The notes under the pieces are model-generated. The model was not told where the DNA came from. It saw only the letters and a program-made list of their open reading frames with translations, and searched no databases. From Deltaproteobacteria bacterium (GTDB lineage: Bacteria; Desulfobacterota; Desulfobacteria; Desulfobacterales; ETH-SRB1), in assembly GCA_030262895.1 (NCBI GenBank), contig JAJSZW010000013.1, positions 1 to 45,484 on the forward strand: a DNA stretch of 45,484 nucleotides. The letters are read 5' to 3'. Positions 1 to 8,897 of the stretch are shown here, piece after piece. Within the stretch, counting starts at the first letter, position 1; each line of letters starts with the position of its first letter. Made by a program: the position numbers and the translations under genes.

Positions 1-1
1 T

Positions 2-1228
2 GGATCAGGAACTGATTTTGGATATCAATATAGAGCTAGATTATTCCAATATCTTATATTAAATGGTTATTGTATTATTTCTCCAGCAATGACAAATACA
101 CAATATTCTGATAGATACTATAGTAATGGAAATAGAAAAGATGAAAGATCTGACTTATGGGGTATATGGCCAGGACCCGATGCGGCTTTCTTAAGACAGT
201 TAATAGATGATATGTATGATGGTCATAGATTTAATTTAAATAATAAGAATAATAACAAACTTAATATGAATAAATTAGTATTAGGTGGATATTCATCAGG
301 AGCTCAATTTGCTAGTAGGTGTTATAATGAATGGCCTGTATTAACATCATTTAAGGGTCGTAAATTCCCTAAAATAAGAGCTGGTTGGTTATTAGCGGGT
401 GCTTCATATAGATGTTATGATACCTTACCTAATCCTCCAAAGGATCAAAATAAATGTGGATGGACAAATGCAGTTAAGAATATAAAAGATCCTAATTTCC
501 CTAACATATATCCAAAATATGCACCAACTAGAAAGTTTTATATTAATAAAATAGGATGTTGTCCAGATACTCAAGTTGAAGATAGATATGATAGTGGAAA
601 TGTAAATTGGAATAATCATCCGCCAATAATAATAACAGAACCAGATAATGATATGGATGCTGATCCCCAGGGTTCATTGACTTATTATAATCATATGCGA
701 AGTAAAATTAAAGACAAAAATAAAGTAACTATAATTCGTCCACATTGGAATTCTGAACGTTGTAATATTAAATATATAGGAACTAAAGAGTCATTCTCAA
801 ATAGACCTAGAGGTGCAAGATACAGAGATCTTTTATCTACATCACAATATTTATCGCTAGTACCATTATCTAAACATCAGTATCCGCCCATACCATCATA
901 TGCTCCACCTACATCTCTATATCAATGTAATATTGATGGTACTTGTACACTTGGTGGTAAACAATCATTGGCTGATTGTGTTGCTAGTTGTAAACCAAAA
1001 CATCCTCCATCTCCACCTCCAGATATTAATCCAACATACTATCCTCCTAATGATGGAAAAGAATATCATCCTACAATGAGTACTGATGGTAGATGTAATT
1101 ATCCACATCAGGCTATACATGATCTTTCTAATTCTAAATATTTATGTGGTAACCTATGTAATCCACATACCTATATACCTGAATCAATTCTACCAATAGT
1201 TACATTTTTTAATATTTATACACAATAA
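2..1228 (+). CDS. Alpha/beta-hydrolase-fold protein with C-terminal Cys/Pro module (5' end outside window)
   Basis: The frame is open from the first bases of the window, so the gene begins upstream; the first in-window ATG, at 89, is internal. The sequence LVLGGYSSGAQF contains the G-x-S-x-G nucleophile elbow (GYSSG) typical of alpha/beta-hydrolases, after a short strand, as in esterases and lipases. The C-terminal part is different: it has a YQCNIDGTC...DCVASC cysteine module followed by a proline-rich linker (PPSPPPD). The same kind of module is repeated in the large gene at 3838-7839, which suggests a shared secreted or virion-surface setting. Catalytic Asp and His were not assigned. The substrate is unknown; esterase or lipase-like activity is inferred from the elbow only. 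Confidence 0.6.
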   Translation, partial: GSGTDFGYQYRARLFQYLILNGYCIISPAMTNTQYSDRYYSNGNRKDERSDLWGIWPGPDAAFLRQLIDDMYDGHRFNLNNKNNNKLNMNKLVLGGYSSGAQFASRCYNEWPVLTSFKGRKFPKIRAGWLLAGASYRCYDTLPNPPKDQNKCGWTNAVKNIKDPNFPNIYPKYAPTRKFYINKIGCCPDTQVEDRYDSGNVNWNNHPPIIITEPDNDMDADPQGSLTYYNHMRSKIKDKNKVTIIRPHWNSERCNIKYIGTKESFSNRPRGARYRDLLSTSQYLSLVPLSKHQYPPIPSYAPPTSLYQCNIDGTCTLGGKQSLADCVASCKPKHPPSPPPDINPTYYPPNDGKEYHPTMSTDGRCNYPHQAIHDLSNSKYLCGNLCNPHTYIPESILPIVTFFNIYTQ

Positions 1229-1240
1229 AACTAATATATA

Positions 1241-1453
1241 ATGACAGAAGTTAAAAGTGTATATGTTCAATGTCCTAGATGTAGTGAATTAGCATTACAA
1301 AAAAGTAATGAATATCCAATAGTATGTTGTAATACCCCAGGACTAACATTTGGTACTGGTAAATGTAGTAGATGTAATTGTGAAATTCCAGTTAATCCAG
1401 AGCAATTTGATTTATGTTTAAGTTGTCATTTATTTACTACAATAATAAAATGA
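1241..1453 (+). CDS. Small cysteine-rich (zinc-ribbon-like) protein
   Basis: A 70-residue protein with three CxxC pairs (CPRC, CSRC, CLSC) and further cysteines (VCCN, CNCE), an arrangement typical of small zinc-binding proteins. There is no signal peptide or membrane segment. The start is supported by a TATATAATG context, which recurs throughout the window. It lies 12 nt after the hydrolase gene and 16 nt before the next membrane-protein gene, all on the plus strand. No family is recognised; a structural or nucleic-acid-binding role is possible but unproven. Confidence 0.65.
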   Translation: MTEVKSVYVQCPRCSELALQKSNEYPIVCCNTPGLTFGTGKCSRCNCEIPVNPEQFDLCLSCHLFTTIIK

Positions 1454-1469
1454 TTAAACAAATATATAA

Positions 1470-3134
1470 ATGATCAAAATATTAGTATATAATGAAGTAG
1501 CAATACTAGTAGTATTAGCTATAATATTTAATTTTTTACTTGTATACTATTTTATGAAAAAAGAAGCTTATACACCATGTCCACCATCGCCACCAGCAGC
1601 AGCATGTAGTAACTATTGTTTTAAAAGAGATGATAAATGGTATCTTGTGAATCCTAATAATGAATTTGATTCTACTATCACGACATCTTATAATACAGCT
1701 ACTGATTGTCTAAAAAAGGACGGTGATCCATATTGTGTTATAGGAGGAGGTGGCTATATTGATGTTAATTATAAATGCGTACTAGGTGGTTTACATTCAG
1801 AAGTTAGTAAACATTGTGTTCCGACTGGAGAATATCCAGATGGTAAAACTATATTTGGATCTACATATAATGCTGATGGTTCAATAGATACACCCGGTTA
1901 TACTGCTTGTTTGAATAAGTGCAATAATCTACAATTCTATTGTAAAGGTGGACAATGTACTGGACCAGTAGATATAAGTACATTACCAACTAAACCTAAA
2001 TATATATATAATTCAATGGCAGACTGTTTAGCTTCATCGGATTGTAAACCTTTAATATATTGTTGTCCTAATGGAAAACCATTTGATACTGATATTATAA
2101 AACTACAACCTGGTCAAACTTGTACCGATGTTACGCCGCAAGGTTATACATATACAAAGTGTGCGTCTTATGATCCTGATTCAAAAACATGTAAAAATGG
2201 TGACGGAAATGATATGTGTCAACCATATTATCAATGTGAACAGGGTCAATGTGTTAAATATAGAGTATCACCACCAAAAGGTGCGAAAGGTCCTGGTAGT
2301 TCAATACAAAAAACATGTGAAGATGAATGTCAGCAACAATTGTGCTGTCCAAATGGTGGTGTTGATACACTAACTGGTAAACCTTATACAACGTTGTTGA
2401 AAGCAGATGACGCGGGTGTATGCCCTACAGGCTTAAAAGATGTATTCGGGAAGTCAGTTAATGTATATCCATGTCCTAGTATAAAGAGCGGGTATTGTTA
2501 CGATGCGAAAGGTGTTACAGCACTGTGTGGATCAAACTATGTATGTAGCCCAAAGGGTGATTGTTTGAATTACGTAGGTGATCAAGGAACCAATCCTAGT
2601 TCACGTGATCTATGTCTAAAGGCTGGTTGTAGTCCTAATGTATATATAACCCAAAACATGGTTACTACATTAACTACAGATCCAAGAACAAATATTAAAT
2701 CATGTACAGCAGTCGCTAGAGCTGATATGAATACGTATAAAGCTCCTGATTATACAACATATCCTACATTAGCTGCTTGTCAAGCAGGTGATAAACCAGA
2801 CAGTTCTGGAAAATTAAAATATGGATATTCATGTAATCCAATAAATAACAAAAAAACAGTGATAGCACTTGGATACGGAGAACCTGTTAATTTAGTGAAT
2901 GCATTTAATTGTAAACAACCTTCTAAAGATACATATGCCTGTCAAAATTGGGGAGCTAGCGATCAGAACCCCCCTATACTTCCTACTGGTAAAGTACAAT
3001 GTTTAGGGAATTCACAATCAGGTCAACCACCGTTTGCAGGAGGTGACCCCCCTATATGTAAAGGTAAACCTATTCCTGCAACAGCAAGTAAAACATGTTG
3101 GTCAAACGATTCTTTTTATTCAAGTAATATATAA
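1470..3134 (+). CDS. Membrane-anchored cysteine-rich surface protein
   Basis: A 554-residue protein. Residues about 5-30 form a strongly hydrophobic segment (VAILVVLAIIFNFLLVYYF) that should act as a signal anchor. The rest is rich in cysteine, glycine and proline, with recurring pieces such as LYCCPNG, CCPNGG and YxCxxGxC. This pattern suggests many disulfides in a lumenal or virion-exterior region. No enzymatic domain is seen. The neighbouring hydrolase and the 1333-residue protein share the small cysteine modules, so these genes may supply outer-membrane or surface decoration. The start has a TATATAAATG context. Confidence 0.7.
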   Translation: MIKILVYNEVAILVVLAIIFNFLLVYYFMKKEAYTPCPPSPPAAACSNYCFKRDDKWYLVNPNNEFDSTITTSYNTATDCLKKDGDPYCVIGGGGYIDVNYKCVLGGLHSEVSKHCVPTGEYPDGKTIFGSTYNADGSIDTPGYTACLNKCNNLQFYCKGGQCTGPVDISTLPTKPKYIYNSMADCLASSDCKPLIYCCPNGKPFDTDIIKLQPGQTCTDVTPQGYTYTKCASYDPDSKTCKNGDGNDMCQPYYQCEQGQCVKYRVSPPKGAKGPGSSIQKTCEDECQQQLCCPNGGVDTLTGKPYTTLLKADDAGVCPTGLKDVFGKSVNVYPCPSIKSGYCYDAKGVTALCGSNYVCSPKGDCLNYVGDQGTNPSSRDLCLKAGCSPNVYITQNMVTTLTTDPRTNIKSCTAVARADMNTYKAPDYTTYPTLAACQAGDKPDSSGKLKYGYSCNPINNKKTVIALGYGEPVNLVNAFNCKQPSKDTYACQNWGASDQNPPILPTGKVQCLGNSQSGQPPFAGGDPPICKGKPIPATASKTCWSNDSFYSSNI

Positions 3135-3150
3135 TATATTTATATATTAA

Positions 3151-3708
3151 ATGGCGGTATATATAGCAGCAGCATATAGATTATCTCCTTATGATGCAGT
3201 AACTAGAATAACAAATAATAATTTAGAAAATATAGTAGTAAATGATTTATGTAAAGCTGATATACAGAGTATTAAAAGGGATAGAATAATAGAAAATTTA
3301 AAAGAAGAACACAAAAAAGAAATTGATAATAAAATAAATGATGAAAAATATCCTAATAGCTATACAGAAGATGATATCGGTACATATATTAATATTAATA
3401 AAGATACACTAATTAATAGAACAAAAAAAATGGGACTTAGAGGTATAATGTTAGATCCCGTAGTTATGTTACAAATAGCATTAGTAGTATTAGTAATATT
3501 ATATACTGTTGTAGCATGGGTAAAAGATTATAGAGCAGTTACTAGATGGGGAATGTTATTTGTATGTTGGATATTTTGTTATATTACTTTTTTTACAACA
3601 GTAGAAGTAGTGAGACTGAATAAAAAAATAAATAACAATATTAAACACAATATAGATAAAATAGATAAAGAAGTTATTTTAAAGGTAAAAAAGAAATGTA
3701 ATAAATAA
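3151..3708 (+). CDS. Membrane protein with two transmembrane segments
   Basis: A 185-residue protein. The first ~100 residues are charged and probably soluble. Two hydrophobic segments follow: PVVMLQIALVVLVILYTVVAW and MLFVCWIFCYITFFTTVEVV. After them comes a short Lys-rich tail. The short connection between the segments predicts a hairpin with both termini on the same side. The start follows TATATTAA directly. No family is recognised. The gene ends 35 nt before the tRNA gene. Confidence 0.65.
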   Translation: MAVYIAAAYRLSPYDAVTRITNNNLENIVVNDLCKADIQSIKRDRIIENLKEEHKKEIDNKINDEKYPNSYTEDDIGTYININKDTLINRTKKMGLRGIMLDPVVMLQIALVVLVILYTVVAWVKDYRAVTRWGMLFVCWIFCYITFFTTVEVVRLNKKINNNIKHNIDKIDKEVILKVKKKCNK

Positions 3709-3743
3709 ATTCAATTAAATAGATATAAAGTATAGTATCCAAT

Positions 3744-3825
3744 GAGCAGGTGGCCGAGTGGTCTAAGGCGCTGCGCCCAAGTCGCAGTCTCTTTGGGGGC
3801 GTGGGTTCGAACCCCACCCTGCTCA
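3744..3825 (+). tRNA. tRNA-Leu (anticodon CAA)
   Basis: The acceptor arm GAGCAGG (3744-3750) pairs with CCTGCTC (3818-3824), with discriminator A at 3825. The D arm is GCCGAGTGGTCTAAGGC. The anticodon stem CTGCG/CGCAG encloses the loop CCCAAGT, giving anticodon CAA at 3778-3780. A long variable arm fits a class II leucine tRNA, and the T arm GTGGG-TTCGAAC-CCCAC is canonical. No intron and no encoded CCA are seen. A run of six T at 3828-3833 could terminate RNA polymerase III. Base 33, normally T, is C here. It would read UUG leucine codons. Confidence 0.93.
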
Positions 3826-3837
3826 TATTTTTTGTCT

Positions 3838-6800
3838 TTACGGCATTACCATGAATGGAGCAGGATTGGTACAATCAATATCATTATGAGCAGTTCCTGT
3901 TAATTTATGTGTTCCACATCGGGGGAACATAACTATATCTAAATTTAATTCTTTATTTCCACAACTCATATTAGATTGACCTTCACCTCTTATATCATCA
4001 GAACCCGCATAAGTATAAAACTTAGTATTACCTATTTTTCTAATTTTCATCGATGAATCTGTTGGGGCTATATATCCTTTTTGGAATGTACCATCTTTAC
4101 CAGATACACTACCTGTGCCATGTGGTAATTTATCCCACCACTGATGACCTATTAAAGAATATATATAAGCACTCTGTCCGGGACAGTCATATTCATAAGG
4201 AGCAAGACGATATTTCTTGTCTTCATAGTATTCATCATTATATCGTCCACATCCCTTTGGGGTTGATATATCTTTCTTTACATTACACTGCCATGTACCA
4301 TACTGTCCTGAATCATCTCCTCTCAATATTGTAATATTTTTTCCATTATCAGGACACCAAGCTTCCCCTTTATCACAACTATCATTCTTTTGTCCACATA
4401 CTATATATTTACTGTTACAGTGTCCTGCACCAGAATATGCCATTTCACATCCAGGGTTATTAGTTCCTTGTGGTGCATTATGTTGTCTAGCAACCGCATA
4501 CATGGGTTCAGCTGTTTGATCAACATAACTAATATCATAATCCCAACCCATACTAGGAGCATATGTACCTTCAAGTAAGGAATATCCTGTACCTGGTACT
4601 GTTGGATCTGGTGATATATTTGAATAAGGCCATGAGTCAGGTCTTTGTACAAAGATCTGGACTCTCCAGCTTGGTACTTTTTCTGATTTAGGAAATTTCA
4701 TTACATGAATATGTGCAGTATTAGTTGATGACATAGGAGGTATAACTATTTGAGAATTTGGCGTTCTATGACTAGTATATGGATTATTATCCGATTGCAT
4801 CCAAATATATAACGAATTAGTAGTACTTCCATTCATTATTTTAACAGATGCATATTTATCATCATCAAAATGCTTAAATACATCATCATAATTTGGAGCT
4901 GTTTCACATGGTCCACAGAAATCACCATTAGTAGTTTTATATGGATCACCTGTTGTTGTCATACTTACAGTATAAGGAATTGAAGTTGGATTATCACATC
5001 TCCATTCACCATATAGATTCATTAAGGACCAACCATTATCAGTATGAGCTTGTGCATCTGTTCCCTGTCTTACATAACAATCTTGATTAGTTGCATCCGT
5101 ACCCAATAACCAATAGTATTTAGGAATATTCTTATCTAGTTTCTTAAATATATTCCACATTATGCACTGTAGTCTAGGTGATGCATGATACATTCTATTT
5201 GTACCTGGATGTGCAGGAGCAATACAACCATGAGGCCATCCAAATTCACTTACAAGATAATTTTGACAACCAAAAGTTTTGGCATTTGATTTAAGTGCCT
5301 TTAATACATTCTTTACGTTTCTACAACTTTCTATCATTTTTTCATCAATTTTAGTTGCTGATAGATTTAAGTAATTTACATCCTTATCAATCCAATAGAA
5401 TGGATATATAGTAGATGCAACATATGTTTTTATCTTTTTAGTATCTGAATTATTAAAAAATTGTTTAAATAATGGCTTAATATCTGTATTAATATCTACT
5501 CCTGCAAAATAGGTTGCAACTGCTACATGATTTACAGAATCAGGCAGTACAAAGAAATCAGAACCAGAACCCCCACTACCTGGTTGCATAGGAAATACTA
5601 ATTCAAGTTTTTTCTTTCTATTTAAATTATTTGCAAATTTAACTGCAGCTGTCATTCTATCGGCTATTAATTTTAATGTGGCTCTTTTAGGATCAGTATA
5701 ATGAAGGAAATTTTTATCGTATGACCATATAGCTTCTAATATATTAGTTTCGGTGGGATTCGTATTACTTTCATGATTTTGTAATCTTAATAAATCTACT
5801 TGCATTCTTTGTATGAATGGCTGACTATAAAAGTCTACTAGAGTCATTGGTATAGTTGTATATGTACCGCCTTGATTATACCCCCTTAGGTTTTGTGTAG
5901 GACCAGATCCAGTAAGATTAGGTATTTGAGTCACAGCCTCATTCCATGTACAAGATACTAATAATTTATTTTGATCTCTATTACATCCATTACAGACTTC
6001 TTTTGGATTACATTTAGAAGAAATATTTTTAAAACAACAATCAAATAAAGTCTGTTGATATTTCTGATATCCATGACCAGGATTTTTTGTAGCTAGTAAA
6101 TGAGCTATATCTAGCAATTGATATGATCTAAATTCATATACCCCTCTAGCATTAGCTTGATTAATTTGATTTTGAGTTAAATATAAATCATAATATTTAC
6201 CAGTATTAGAAGCATCAAATCCAAAAGATATATTAAACCCTACATTTGGTTGAACTGAACCCCCCTTAACTTCTTTAGGTATATAATCTGGTACTACTGG
6301 TAATGGAGAAGATGGTGTAGGACCTGGCGTAGGACCTGGTGGCGGTCCTGGTCCTGGATGTGGTTTATAATTACCAGGAGCTAATGGTCCACAAGTATTA
6401 AGACATACACTCATATCTTTATATCCTAAACCACATACTGTATTATAAAAATTTATCTGATATGGATCTATTTGATAAGTAAGTCCTGATTGATAGGGAT
6501 ATGGTTTTATTTTTAATTTTTCTCCTGGATTAGGAGAAGGATTCTTAGGATTACATCCATATACAGGTAAATCACAAGATGCCTGCATACATTGATCCTT
6601 ACCCCAGAATCTAATTGGAAGTTTGGGTTTAGCCTGTGGTGTTAATTTTAAACAATTTTGAGTATTATTAGAATCACAATAATAAACTGGTAATTTACTT
6701 GGATCAGGTGGTGGTGGTGGTGGTATAATTTTTTTACATAATTTCTGACATATGGCTAATATTTTAGCTCCTGGTGTATTTGGTGATACTTTTTCACAAT

Positions 6801-7839
6801 TACCTGTACCTGTATTACATTTATACATTGGTGTTGGAGGTGTTGGAGGTGTTGGAGGTGTTGGAGGTGTTGGAGGTGTTGGTGGTGGTTGTGGTGGTAT
6901 AGGTATAGGTCTGACACAACTATCTTTACATAATTTTTCTGAAATATATGTAAAAGGATCTCCCGGTTTAGATTCTACACAATTATAATCAATACAATTA
7001 TATCCAGTAATTATTCCTGGTGGTGGAGGTACTGGATGTGGTGGTGGAGGAGGTGGTGCTTTATTACATATAGCCATACAATCAGCTTCGGTAAGATACT
7101 GTCCACCAGTACCTATATTAAAACAAGTTCCCTCTCCTCCACGTACGACACACTTCCATGGTAATGCCGGTGTTGGTGGTGGGGATGGACCTGGTGGTGT
7201 TGGATATGGTATAGGAGTATATGGTATAGTATGCCATATACATTGTGATAATTGATCACAAGTTGCTTTATCAAGAGTACTACAATTAGATCTAGCATCG
7301 TCTTTGTATTTATTATAACATTTACTAGATGGAGGCGGTGGTGGTTTTGGTGTAGGAGGAGATGGTGGAGGTATTGGAGATGAACATTGTTTTATACAGT
7401 CTTCATAAGTAGCACCAGCACCACTTGTTGGTTGACATATACCATTATAACATATATAACGTTTAGATGCTGGTGGTGGTTTAGGTGGTGGTGGTGGTGG
7501 TTTAGGTGCAGGTGGTGGTGTTCCACTAACACATACTCCTGTGGCGGGACATAGACTTAGATCTGGACAAGCTTGACCAGGATTACAAGCTGTTCCTGGA
7601 GGAACATTAGTAGGACATATATTACCAGATTGACACCAATAATTATTAGCACATCGTTGATTTAGTTTGGGATCTTTATTATACGTGCATTTATTAATAA
7701 CAGTATTAGTATTAGTATTACTAGTAATACCAGGAAATCTACTCAACATTTTATTACGACAATTTGATACTGATAAACATGATATAATAATTATTACAAT
7801 AATTAATGCCAATAAAGGTAATAAGAAATAATCATTCAT
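3838..7839 (-). CDS. Large anchored protein: Cys/Pro modules, glucanase-like and thaumatin-like regions
   Basis: A 1333-residue protein. Residues about 5-25 (LLPLLALIIVIIIISCLSV) form a signal anchor. Up to about residue 540 there are six to eight repeats of a cysteine module (YxC...C...DC...C) joined by polyproline or PPT linkers. The central region (about 550-960) contains LVSEFGWPHGC near residue 863, resembling the VSExGWP catalytic-glutamate motif of GH17-type beta-1,3-glucanases. The C-terminal region (about 990-1333) resembles thaumatin-like proteins: YDISYVDQTAEPMYAV, spaced cysteines, and a final DCPGQSAYIYS element. Thaumatin-like proteins often bind beta-1,3-glucan, so the combination suggests attachment to or digestion of a glucan surface. 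The domain calls are from memory of family motifs. The Cys/Pro modules and the anchor are plain. Confidence 0.72.
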   Translation of the reverse strand: MNDYFLLPLLALIIVIIIISCLSVSNCRNKMLSRFPGITSNTNTNTVINKCTYNKDPKLNQRCANNYWCQSGNICPTNVPPGTACNPGQACPDLSLCPATGVCVSGTPPPAPKPPPPPPKPPPASKRYICYNGICQPTSGAGATYEDCIKQCSSPIPPPSPPTPKPPPPPSSKCYNKYKDDARSNCSTLDKATCDQLSQCIWHTIPYTPIPYPTPPGPSPPPTPALPWKCVVRGGEGTCFNIGTGGQYLTEADCMAICNKAPPPPPPHPVPPPPGIITGYNCIDYNCVESKPGDPFTYISEKLCKDSCVRPIPIPPQPPPTPPTPPTPPTPPTPPTPMYKCNTGTGNCEKVSPNTPGAKILAICQKLCKKIIPPPPPPDPSKLPVYYCDSNNTQNCLKLTPQAKPKLPIRFWGKDQCMQASCDLPVYGCNPKNPSPNPGEKLKIKPYPYQSGLTYQIDPYQINFYNTVCGLGYKDMSVCLNTCGPLAPGNYKPHPGPGPPPGPTPGPTPSSPLPVVPDYIPKEVKGGSVQPNVGFNISFGFDASNTGKYYDLYLTQNQINQANARGVYEFRSYQLLDIAHLLATKNPGHGYQKYQQTLFDCCFKNISSKCNPKEVCNGCNRDQNKLLVSCTWNEAVTQIPNLTGSGPTQNLRGYNQGGTYTTIPMTLVDFYSQPFIQRMQVDLLRLQNHESNTNPTETNILEAIWSYDKNFLHYTDPKRATLKLIADRMTAAVKFANNLNRKKKLELVFPMQPGSGGSGSDFFVLPDSVNHVAVATYFAGVDINTDIKPLFKQFFNNSDTKKIKTYVASTIYPFYWIDKDVNYLNLSATKIDEKMIESCRNVKNVLKALKSNAKTFGCQNYLVSEFGWPHGCIAPAHPGTNRMYHASPRLQCIMWNIFKKLDKNIPKYYWLLGTDATNQDCYVRQGTDAQAHTDNGWSLMNLYGEWRCDNPTSIPYTVSMTTTGDPYKTTNGDFCGPCETAPNYDDVFKHFDDDKYASVKIMNGSTTNSLYIWMQSDNNPYTSHRTPNSQIVIPPMSSTNTAHIHVMKFPKSEKVPSWRVQIFVQRPDSWPYSNISPDPTVPGTGYSLLEGTYAPSMGWDYDISYVDQTAEPMYAVARQHNAPQGTNNPGCEMAYSGAGHCNSKYIVCGQKNDSCDKGEAWCPDNGKNITILRGDDSGQYGTWQCNVKKDISTPKGCGRYNDEYYEDKKYRLAPYEYDCPGQSAYIYSLIGHQWWDKLPHGTGSVSGKDGTFQKGYIAPTDSSMKIRKIGNTKFYTYAGSDDIRGEGQSNMSCGNKELNLDIVMFPRCGTHKLTGTAHNDIDCTNPAPFMVMP
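6830..6884. repeat. Tandem 9-bp repeat encoding a PPT linker
   Basis: About six copies of GGTGTTGGA in tandem encode a (PPT)n run in the minus-strand gene at 3838-7839. It is a likely site of slippage and length change in the linker. Confidence 0.85.
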
Positions 7840-7872
7840 TATATAAATATAATAAAAAAAAATATTACTTAC

Positions 7873-8868
7873 TCAGAAATCTTCATCTAAACTAAATGTT
7901 TTTTCTCCTGCTCTTTGATATTCTGAAGGTAGTAATTCAAAGAAATTACTTTTACCCTGTAACTCTATTGTTAACATAAATTCAAATGGACATTCAACAT
8001 TAAACATTTTTCTATATCCTAATCTGCTAACTAAAAAGTCTGCAACAAATTGTATATATTGTATCATTAAATCAGAATTCATTCCTATCAATCTACAAGG
8101 TATAGAATCACATATAAATTTAGTTTCTATATTAACTGCTTCATTTATCATTGTATTAATCTCATCTTCTGATAATTTATTTTGTACATATTTAGTATAT
8201 ATTAAAATAGCTGCTTGTACATGTATTCCTTCATCTCGAGATATAAATTGATTAGCTAATGATAGTCCTGGCATTAATCCTCTTTGTTTTAACCAAGCTA
8301 TAGCACAGAATGAGCCAGAAAATTGTATACATTCTACAATAGCAAATGCTACAACTCTAACTGCAAATGAATCTGTAGACTCTATATATTTTATTGCCCA
8401 ATCTGCCTTTTCTTTAATAGCGGGAATTGTTTCAATTGCGTTAAATAATTCGGTTTTTTCATTTGGATCTGATATATATGTATCAATCATCTGAGCATAT
8501 GATTCTGAGTGAATCTGTTCAAAGAACATCTGACAAATATAAAATGCGCGAACTTCAGCTATAGGAATATCTTTTATAAATCGTAGTCCTAGATTTTCTA
8601 TTACAATTCCATCACTATTACTAAAGAATGCTAATACCATCTTAATAAAATATTTCTCATCTTCTGTTAACTCATTATATTGTTTTAGATCTTGATGAAA
8701 ATCAATTTCATCATTAGTCCAAAAGCTATGTAAATGTTTTTTATATAATCCCCATATTTCTTGATGTTTTATTGGTAATAAACTGAATCTATTACCTTCT
8801 TCCTTTAATATATGTTCTACTTCCTCTCTTCTACGTTTTATACTATTTTGTGTATTGGAAGTGCTCAT
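7873..8868 (-). CDS. Ribonucleoside-diphosphate reductase small subunit (R2)
   Basis: The R2 subunit holds the di-iron centre and tyrosyl radical that drive reduction of ribonucleotides for viral DNA synthesis. Visible class Ia R2 features are the iron ligands in FFSNSDGIV and EQIHSESY (Glu, His and the radical Tyr in usual spacing), the ISRDEGIH motif, and the C-terminal FSLDEDF tail that binds the large subunit. At 331 residues the length is normal. I chose the ATG at 8868 (MSTSNTQNS) because the longer frame to 8901 would start with TTG. It lies directly downstream of the aminotransferase gene on the same strand. The 3' end is followed by TAAGTAATA and a run of nine T. No large subunit is in the window. 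Confidence 0.96.
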   Translation of the reverse strand: MSTSNTQNSIKRRREEVEHILKEEGNRFSLLPIKHQEIWGLYKKHLHSFWTNDEIDFHQDLKQYNELTEDEKYFIKMVLAFFSNSDGIVIENLGLRFIKDIPIAEVRAFYICQMFFEQIHSESYAQMIDTYISDPNEKTELFNAIETIPAIKEKADWAIKYIESTDSFAVRVVAFAIVECIQFSGSFCAIAWLKQRGLMPGLSLANQFISRDEGIHVQAAILIYTKYVQNKLSEDEINTMINEAVNIETKFICDSIPCRLIGMNSDLMIQYIQFVADFLVSRLGYRKMFNVECPFEFMLTIELQGKSNFFELLPSEYQRAGEKTFSLDEDF

Positions 8869-8897
8869 AAGATATAGTATACATATATAATATGTAT

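Noticed and set aside
3674..3874. Minus-strand frame across the tRNA gene
   Set aside because: It reads through the complement of the tRNA and is a common false translation of tRNA regions.
6752..6988. Plus-strand frame rich in Gly-Val repeats
   Set aside because: It is the complement of the PPT linker in the minus-strand gene and has no promoter-like start.
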